A stretch of DNA of 9,941 bases. Source: Nitrospinaceae bacterium (lineage in GTDB: Bacteria > Nitrospinota > Nitrospinia > Nitrospinales > VA-1). The DNA lies in the NCBI GenBank assembly GCA_029261675.1, contig JAJDBA010000331.1, positions 1-9,941 of the forward strand. The letters are read 5' to 3'. Below the pieces are notes generated by a model. The model made no database searches. It had not been told where the DNA came from and was given only the letters and a program-made list of their open reading frames with translations. Below are positions 5,726-9,941 of this stretch, piece after piece; position 1 is the stretch's first letter, and every line of letters begins with the position of its first letter. Made by a program: the position numbers and the translations under genes.

Positions 5726-5911
5726 CTACCAGCTGGACTTGGTCACACCTGGGATTTCACCACGCAACGCTCTCTCACGAAAACAAATGCGACACATTCC
5801 GAATTTCCTGAGAAAAGCCCGCGGCCGACCGCAAATATTACATCGACTGTATCCGCGCACTGCAAATTTCGGCACTCTTTTTTGTTTTGCAACTAATGAT
5901 TTTCTTGCCAT
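5726..5911 (-). CDS. rpsN: 30S ribosomal protein S14, zinc-type (type Z)
   Basis: S14 binds 16S rRNA in the 30S head near the A site. At 61 residues this is the short zinc-containing form, not the about-100-residue zinc-free one. It starts MARKSLVAKQKR and carries the zinc finger Cys24-x2-Cys27...Cys40-x2-Cys43 within GYSRCNICGRPRAFLRKFG and MCRICFRERA. It ends IPGVTKSSW, the normal terminus. ATG at 5911 is 3 bases after the rplE stop. The gene is followed almost at once by a terminator-like hairpin. Confidence 0.98.
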   Translation of the reverse strand: MARKSLVAKQKRVPKFAVRGYSRCNICGRPRAFLRKFGMCRICFRERALRGEIPGVTKSSW

Positions 5912-5914
5912 ACC

Positions 5915-6454
5915 TTACTTTCTTAGGGGAAGCCCCATATGAGTCAGCAAACATCTACCCTGTTCGTCATTTTTAGCAGAGGTTGTGATTGTAATATTCA
6001 TTCCCTTGATCTTCTCAATCTTATCGAAATCGATTTCAGGGAAAATCAACTGCTCCTTCAATCCAATCGTGTAATTACCGCGCCCGTCAAATGCTTTCGG
6101 CGGAAGCCCTTTAAAATCGCGTACCCTAGGAAGAGCAAAACAAACCAACCTTTCCCAGAATTCATACATGCGGTCGCCTCGCATGGTAACCTTCACACCA
6201 ATCGGAACTCCTTCACGCAACTTAAAGTTGGAGATAGACTTTTTAGCTTTAGTTACCACCGGCATTTGACCTGTAATAATCTTCAACTGCTCGATTCCCG
6301 ACTCTATCAGCTTGGAATTCTGCAATGCCTCACCCAGCCCCATATTAATGGTGATCTTTTCCATCTTGGGAATTTCCATCACATTCGCCAAACCAAGATC
6401 TTTCTGGATAGCCGCTTTATGTTTTTCGTTATAAACTTTTTTATAATTGGGCAT
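5915..6454 (-). CDS. rplE: 50S ribosomal protein L5
   Basis: L5 binds 5S rRNA in the central protuberance and contacts P-site tRNA and S13. The 179-residue product has the usual length. Visible signatures are the N-terminal YNEKHKAAIQKDLG, the motif KITINMGLGEA, the segment ITGQMPVVTKAKKSISNFKLREG, the central RDFKGL and GRGNYTIGLKEQLIFPEIDFD, and the end TSAKNDEQGRCLLTHMGLPLRK. The start is ATG at 6454, 2 bases after the rplX stop, with AAGG about 9 bases upstream. Confidence 0.98.
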   Translation of the reverse strand: MPNYKKVYNEKHKAAIQKDLGLANVMEIPKMEKITINMGLGEALQNSKLIESGIEQLKIITGQMPVVTKAKKSISNFKLREGVPIGVKVTMRGDRMYEFWERLVCFALPRVRDFKGLPPKAFDGRGNYTIGLKEQLIFPEIDFDKIEKIKGMNITITTSAKNDEQGRCLLTHMGLPLRK

Positions 6455-6456
6455 TT

Positions 6457-6795
6457 TTATACCTTATCCAACACATCGCCGGTCTTTGAACAAACGCGAA
6501 CCCGCTTGCCATCGGCCAGTTTTTTTAATTTCGTCCGAACCCCTTTTCCAACCTTGTCACTTACCAGCAAAACATTGGAAATATGGATTGTCCCCTCTTT
6601 TTCCACGATAGCGGATTGCTTGGATTTCCCATCGCCCTTCGTATGACGCTTGACCATATTCAACTTCTCAATAGTCAACCGCTCTCTCGTCGGAAAGATC
6701 GCTAGAATTTTTCCCTTCTTGCCTTTTTCTTTACCGGCAATAACTTGAACAATATCGTCCTTTTTAAGATGCAACTTATAGGATGCCTTTTTCAC
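6457..6795 (-). CDS. rplX: 50S ribosomal protein L24
   Basis: L24 initiates assembly of the large subunit by binding the 5' end of 23S rRNA and sits near the tunnel exit. The 112-residue product has a KOW motif at its N-terminus (KDDIVQVIAGKEKGKKGKIL) followed by NMVKRHTKGD and VEKEGTIHISNV. The start is GTG at 6795, overlapping the rplN TAG by one base (TAGTG), with GGAGGT 6 bases upstream. The loop after HTK differs from the common TRPSQ-type sequence. The ending VCSKTGDVLDKV resembles other bacterial L24 proteins. Confidence 0.96.
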   Translation of the reverse strand: MKKASYKLHLKKDDIVQVIAGKEKGKKGKILAIFPTRERLTIEKLNMVKRHTKGDGKSKQSAIVEKEGTIHISNVLLVSDKVGKGVRTKLKKLADGKRVRVCSKTGDVLDKV

Positions 6796-7163
6796 TACAG
6801 CACCTCCGGAGCAAGCGAAAGAATTTTCATATAACGCTTAGCACGCAATTCCCTACCAACGGGGCCAAAAATTCGAGTTCCCACAGGGTCTTTCCCATCG
6901 CCAATCAGAACTGCCGCGTTACTATCAAACTTAATATAGGTTCCATTCGATCTACGCATTTCTTTACGAGTACGAACCACCACCGCTTTTTTCACCTCAC
7001 CCTTTTTCAAACTACTCTGCGGGTCCACTTCTTTAACAGCGACAACGATCACATCACCAATCCGCGCATAGCGACGGCGAGATCCACCCAGCACCTTAAT
7101 ACACTGGACGACTTTCGCTCCAGAATTATCTGCGACCTCTAAAACGGTTCTTAACTGAATCAT
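6795..7163 (-). CDS. rplN: 50S ribosomal protein L14
   Basis: L14 is a beta-barrel protein at the subunit interface, near bridges to 16S rRNA and close to L19. The 122-residue product is exactly the usual length. It starts MIQLRTVLEVADNSGAK, carries the signature CIKVLGGSRRRYARIGDVIV, and ends FGPVGRELRAKRYMKILSLAPEVL. ATG at 7163 overlaps the rpsQ TGA in a 4-base ATGA junction, suggesting coupled translation. AAGG motifs lie just upstream. Its TAG overlaps the GTG of rplX. Confidence 0.98.
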   Translation of the reverse strand: MIQLRTVLEVADNSGAKVVQCIKVLGGSRRRYARIGDVIVVAVKEVDPQSSLKKGEVKKAVVVRTRKEMRRSNGTYIKFDSNAAVLIGDGKDPVGTRIFGPVGRELRAKRYMKILSLAPEVL

Positions 7164-7438
7164 GACGCCTTACCTTCTTCAACTACACCTTTTTTAATAA
7201 TTTCCAGCAACCGCCAACGCTTGGTTTTACTCAACGGCCGCGTCTCACCAATACTGATGAAGTCCCCAGGGTTGCATTCATTGTTTTCATCATGCGCATT
7301 GTACTTACGAGTGCTTTTAACCACCTTCTTGAATTTAGGGTGGGCAAACTTACGCTCAACCTGCACGACCACGGTCTTATCCATCTTATTACTGACAACC
7401 AAGCCTTGCAGAGCTTTTCTTTTTGTAGTCTTTTCCAA
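7160..7438 (-). CDS. rpsQ: 30S ribosomal protein S17
   Basis: S17 is an OB-fold primary binder of the 5' domain of 16S rRNA. The 92-residue product begins (TTG)EKTTKRKALQGLVVSNKMDKT, followed by VVVQVERKFAHPKFKKVVKSTRKY, AHDENNECNPGDFI and ETRPLSKTKRWRL. It ends with a short acidic/basic tail. The TTG at 7438 is the only plausible start: an in-frame TAG lies four codons upstream and the first internal ATG would remove a conserved strand. AGGAAA lies about 5 bases before it. It follows a 53-base gap after rpmC and overlaps rplN by 4 bases. Confidence 0.95.
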   Translation of the reverse strand: MEKTTKRKALQGLVVSNKMDKTVVVQVERKFAHPKFKKVVKSTRKYNAHDENNECNPGDFISIGETRPLSKTKRWRLLEIIKKGVVEEGKAS

Positions 7439-7491
7439 AGGAATTTCCTATTCAGTTAATTATCAGGCGACAACCTTCCACCCTAATTACG

Positions 7492-7722
7492 TTATTTTTT
7501 TTCTTCGCTTGTTTCTTTTACAGGTTGCGGCGAATCACCCTTCGCTTCCTGCTGTATGGTTTTAATCCTCGCGACATCTCGACGGAGACTTTTCAAGCGG
7601 CTTGGGTTTTCAATTTTCCCCGTTGCCAATTGAAACCTAAGGTTAAAAATTTCCTGACCCAGGTCCGTCACTTTATCCTGCCGCTCTTTCTCCGAAAGAT
7701 CTCTAATCTCTTGTGCTTTCAT
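7492..7722 (-). CDS. rpmC: 50S ribosomal protein L29
   Basis: L29 is a small helical-hairpin protein near the polypeptide tunnel exit, adjacent to L23. The core, about residues 1-60, has MKAQEIRDLSEKE and EIFNLRFQLATGKIENPSRLKSLRRDVARIKTI. At 76 residues it is roughly ten longer than typical L29. The extra part is a charged, probably unstructured tail (GDSPQPVKETSEEKK). ATG at 7722 is 18 bases after rplP. Order rplP-rpmC-rpsQ is canonical. Confidence 0.96.
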   Translation of the reverse strand: MKAQEIRDLSEKERQDKVTDLGQEIFNLRFQLATGKIENPSRLKSLRRDVARIKTIQQEAKGDSPQPVKETSEEKK

Positions 7723-7740
7723 TACCTATTTTCCGTTCAA

Positions 7741-8145
7741 TTATTTCGCAACAAATCGGGTTGCCACCGACAACTTATGAGCCGCAAGACGAAATGCCTC
7801 TTTTGCAACCGGCTCAGGCACACCTTCCATTTCATAGAGCATACGCCCAGGCTTAATCACAGCAACCCAAAATTCTGGGTTCCCCTTACCCTTACCCATT
7901 CTAGTTTCCAACGGCTTCTTCGAAACCGGCTTATCCGGAAAAATTCTAAGCCAGATTTTCCCACCACGCTTCACATGCCGTGTCATTGCAATTCGAGCTG
8001 CTTCAATCTGCCGATTGGTGATACGCCCACACTCTAAGGCCTGCAGACCAAAGGTACCAAAACTCAACGATCCGCCTCGATATGCCGTCCCGCGCATTCT
8101 GCCTTTATGGCGCTTTCTATATTTAACCCTTTTGGGCATCAACAT
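7741..8145 (-). CDS. rplP: 50S ribosomal protein L16
   Basis: L16 lies near the A-site tRNA elbow and the peptidyl transferase centre and completes late large-subunit assembly. The 134-residue product starts MLMPKRVKYRKRHKGRMRG and includes the signature RITNRQIEAARIAMTRHVKRGG, the segment IWLRIFPDKPVSKKP, and KPGRMLYEMEGV. It ends FRLAAHKLSVATRFVAK. ATG at 8145 gives the MLMP start common in the family; ATG at 8139 is a less likely alternative. GGAG lies about 11 bases upstream in the 36-base gap after rpsC. Confidence 0.97.
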   Translation of the reverse strand: MLMPKRVKYRKRHKGRMRGTAYRGGSLSFGTFGLQALECGRITNRQIEAARIAMTRHVKRGGKIWLRIFPDKPVSKKPLETRMGKGKGNPEFWVAVIKPGRMLYEMEGVPEPVAKEAFRLAAHKLSVATRFVAK

Positions 8146-8181
8146 GATGCATTATCTCCAAATAAACGATTTACTTATTTC

Positions 8182-8880
8182 TTATTTTTTTGCCGATTTT
8201 GGTGCCGATGCAGGTCGTGACCCAAAGCCTTCCGGCTTTTCCATTTTCTTATCCGGGAGAATCTCCCCCTTATAAACCCAAACCTTCACACCAATAATTC
8301 CAAAGGTAGTATTAGAGGAAGCCGTACCATAATCGATATCCGCCCTAAGAGTATGCAGTGGAACTCGCCCCTCTCGATACCATTCGCTACGGGCAATTTC
8401 TGCGCCACCCAATCTTCCTGAAACTCGAACCTTGATTCCCTTAGCCCCGAATCGAAGCGCCGAAACAACACTCTTTTTCATAGCGCGGCGAAAAGAAACC
8501 CTCTTCTCCAATTGCAGAGCAATATTCTGCCCGATCAAAGTTGCATCTAATTCTGCGCGACGCACTTCTTTAATATTAAGATTGACCTGTTTCCCAGCCA
8601 TGACTTTCTGCAATTCTTCTTTAAGGCGATCCACCTCCAAACCCTTTTTACCAATAATGATTCCAGGGCGTGCCGTGTGAATATTAATCCTCACTCGGTT
8701 TGCGGATCTTTCAATTTCCACTTTGGAAATCCCTGCATGCGCTAACGTTTTGAAAATATATTTCCTAAGACCGATGTCTTCTACCAACTGCGCAGAATAG
8801 TCTTTACGCGCGTACCAGTTAGAAATCCATGTCTTATTGAATCCCAAACGAAACCCATAGGGATGAACTTTTTGACCCAC
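8182..8880 (-). CDS. rpsC: 30S ribosomal protein S3
   Basis: S3 is a head protein that lines the mRNA entry channel. The 232-residue product starts MGQKVHPYGFRLG and has a type II KH domain with its GxxG loop GKKG at residues 77-80. The C-terminal domain contains FRRAMKKSV, GIKVRVSGRLGGAEIARSEWYREGRVPLHTLRADIDYG and IGVKVWVYKGE. It ends in a short basic tail. The start is GTG at 8880, with AAGGAG 6 bases upstream that overlaps the rplV stop. No ATG fits the conserved N-terminus. Confidence 0.98.
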   Translation of the reverse strand: MGQKVHPYGFRLGFNKTWISNWYARKDYSAQLVEDIGLRKYIFKTLAHAGISKVEIERSANRVRINIHTARPGIIIGKKGLEVDRLKEELQKVMAGKQVNLNIKEVRRAELDATLIGQNIALQLEKRVSFRRAMKKSVVSALRFGAKGIKVRVSGRLGGAEIARSEWYREGRVPLHTLRADIDYGTASSNTTFGIIGVKVWVYKGEILPDKKMEKPEGFGSRPASAPKSAKK

Positions 8881-8890
8881 TTTTTTCTCC

Positions 8891-9232
8891 TTAAGATTCT
8901 TTTTCTTCCAACACCAAAGTGATGTGGCTGGTCTTTTTCTGAATCATTGTCGATGTACCTCGGGCACGCGGCATATGGCGCTTCCAAGTAACACCCTCAT
9001 CGACTCTCACATTCTTCACAAACAAATCTTCCACATCAAGAACCTTATGGTTCTCTTCTGCGTTGGCAATAGCAGATTTCAACAACTTCTGAAATATATC
9101 TGCCGCTCTTTTACGCGTGAACTGTAAAATATTAATGGCATCATTAACATTCTTTCCGCGAATCAAATTTGCAACCAACCGCGCCTTACGAGGTGCTGTT
9201 CGCGTATGCCTGAGCAGGGCTTTTACTTCCAT
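8891..9232 (-). CDS. rplV: 50S ribosomal protein L22
   Basis: L22 has a globular domain at the surface and a long beta-hairpin that lines the exit tunnel near the macrolide site. The 113-residue product has the globular part APRKARLVANLIRGKNVNDA and LLKSAIANAEENH. The hairpin region is about residues 80-102 (TWKRHMPRARGTSTMIQKKTSH), followed by VLEEKES. The hairpin looks complete. The start is ATG at 9232. The upstream gap to rpsS is 82 bases, wider than usual, while rpsC follows after only 10 bases. Confidence 0.98.
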   Translation of the reverse strand: MEVKALLRHTRTAPRKARLVANLIRGKNVNDAINILQFTRKRAADIFQKLLKSAIANAEENHKVLDVEDLFVKNVRVDEGVTWKRHMPRARGTSTMIQKKTSHITLVLEEKES

Positions 9233-9259
9233 GATTTTTCAGTCTCTCTAATTCACAAG

Positions 9260-9313
9260 CGGGACCGTTCCCCGTTACCTGCGATAAATTTCATTTCACC
9301 AGGACAACCCTGG
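9260..9313 (-). promoter_or_regulatory. Inverted repeats in the rpsS-rplV gap
   Basis: The 82-base gap (9233-9314) holds a perfect CCAGG (9299-9303)/CCTGG (9309-9313) hairpin with a 5-base loop, directly after the rpsS stop. A second short repeat pairs GGGA (9261-9264) with TCCC (9269-9272), extendable with one bulge. There is no T run, so these are not intrinsic terminators. They may be processing or regulatory elements, or chance. Confidence 0.25.
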
Positions 9314-9314
9314 C

Positions 9315-9596
9315 TTACTTGGTTACTGCTTTTTTGGTTTTTCCACCGTGCGACCTAAATGTCCGCGTCGGAGAAAACTCACCCAACTTATGCCCAACCA
9401 TATTTTCCGTCACAAAAACAGGGAAGAATTTTTTCCCGTTGTAAACAGATATAGTATGCCCGACAAAATCCGGAGTGATTGTGGAGCGACGTGACCACGT
9501 TTTGAAAATCTTCTTTTCATTCTTGCGGTTCATCTCCTCGATTCGATCCATCAGATGCGAATCTACAAACGGACCTTTTTTTAGCGATCGTGCCAT
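9315..9596 (-). CDS. rpsS: 30S ribosomal protein S19
   Basis: S19 is a head protein that pairs with S13 and contacts the 16S rRNA 3' domain and bridges to the large subunit. The 93-residue product begins MARSLKKGPFVDSHLMDRIE and carries the signature WSRRSTITPDFVGHTISVYNGKKF. It continues with VTENMVGHKLGEFSPTRTFRSHGG and a short KKAVTK tail. Length and motifs are typical. The start is ATG at 9596, with GAGGG 6 bases upstream. It lies 51 bases after rplB. Confidence 0.98.
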   Translation of the reverse strand: MARSLKKGPFVDSHLMDRIEEMNRKNEKKIFKTWSRRSTITPDFVGHTISVYNGKKFFPVFVTENMVGHKLGEFSPTRTFRSHGGKTKKAVTK

Positions 9597-9647
9597 TCCT
9601 AACCCTCAATATTCGACAAGTTTACCATTCACCTTAAAACTGCAAGC

Positions 9648-9941
9648 CTACCTTCTCTTCTTGCGGCTGAGAATAAATTTGTTCGATGGTTTACTAACTT
9701 TTCTTGTTTTTAATCCTTTAGCGCTCTGCCCCCATGGACTACAAGGATGACGCCCCCCTGAAGACCGACCTTCACCACCACCCATAGGGTGATCCACAGG
9801 GTTCATCGCTACAGCTCGCACTCTCGGTCGGCGACCCATCCAACGCACCCGCCCGGCTTTACCGATGGACACGTTTTCATGATCCGAATTCCCCACAACA
9901 CCTATCGTTGCGCGACAATTCTTATGAATCAAACGCACTTC
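9648..9941 (-). CDS. rplB: 50S ribosomal protein L2, C-terminal part (cut by window edge)
   Basis: L2 is a primary 23S rRNA-binding protein close to the peptidyl transferase centre and required for subunit association. Only the last 97 residues are present; the gene runs off the right edge, so its start is outside. Visible are CRATIGVVGN, GKAGRVRWMGRRPRVRAVAMNPVDHPMGGGEGRSSG, CSPWG and the end NKFILSRKKRR. The GTG at 9938 is an internal Val codon (EVRLIHKN), not a start. In the loop NPVDHPxGGGEG, position x is Met where E. coli has His; the preceding His of VDHP is kept. Confidence 0.97.
   Translation of the reverse strand, partial: EVRLIHKNCRATIGVVGNSDHENVSIGKAGRVRWMGRRPRVRAVAMNPVDHPMGGGEGRSSGGRHPCSPWGQSAKGLKTRKVSKPSNKFILSRKKRR

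Noticed and set aside
5939..6646. A 235-codon plus-strand open frame opposite rplE and rplX
   Set aside because: It is antisense to conserved genes with full-length family matches, with no ribosome binding site or domain that I recognise.
6..9653. Similar short sequence ACTGCAAGC...TACC near position 6 and near position 9639
   Set aside because: A nine-base match with a gapped extension is expected by chance many times in about 10 kb and lies in unrelated contexts.

Overview
This window is a continuous stretch of the bacterial S10-spc-alpha ribosomal protein supercluster. Every supported gene is on the minus strand, so transcription runs from high to low coordinates. It opens inside rplB (cut by the right edge) and continues rpsS, rplV, rpsC, rplP, rpmC, rpsQ (S10 part); rplN, rplX, rplE, rpsN, rpsH, rplF, rplR, rpsE, rplO, secY (spc part); then adk, infA, rpmJ, rpsM, rpsK (start of the alpha part). 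The window ends 74 bases after rpsK, before any recognisable rpsD. I see no plus-strand gene, RNA gene, mobile element, CRISPR array or tandem repeat.

The gene order and bacterial-type proteins (SecY, IF-1, zinc-type S14 and L36, Bacillus-like zinc-lid adenylate kinase) mark a bacterial chromosome of moderate GC, estimated by eye in the mid-40s percent. The order secY-adk-infA-rpmJ without map, the loss of rpmD between rpsE and rplO, and the protein style are loosely compatible with a deep Gram-negative lineage (Deltaproteobacteria in the broad sense, Nitrospinota, or spirochaete-like). This is a weak inference and I would not name a genus.

The genes supply large- and small-subunit ribosomal proteins, the initiation factor IF-1, the protein-export channel SecY and adenylate kinase. 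Packing is uneven. Some junctions are extremely tight: 4-base and 1-base overlaps at rpsQ/rplN/rplX, 0 bases at rplO/secY, an 8-base overlap at adk/infA. Others are unusually open and contain inverted repeats: rpsS-rplV 82, rpsN-rpsH 121, rpsH-rplF 74 and rplR-rpsE 72 bases. Five genes use non-ATG starts (GTG for rpsM, rpsC, rplX; TTG for rpsQ, rpsE), most with good Shine-Dalgarno sequences.

Overall this is an ordinary housekeeping region. The points worth a second look are the missing rpmD, the structured intergenic gaps (especially a terminator-like hairpin plus nine-T run in the rpsN-rpsH gap), and the start-codon and overlap architecture. I found no evidence for a previously undescribed biological system.
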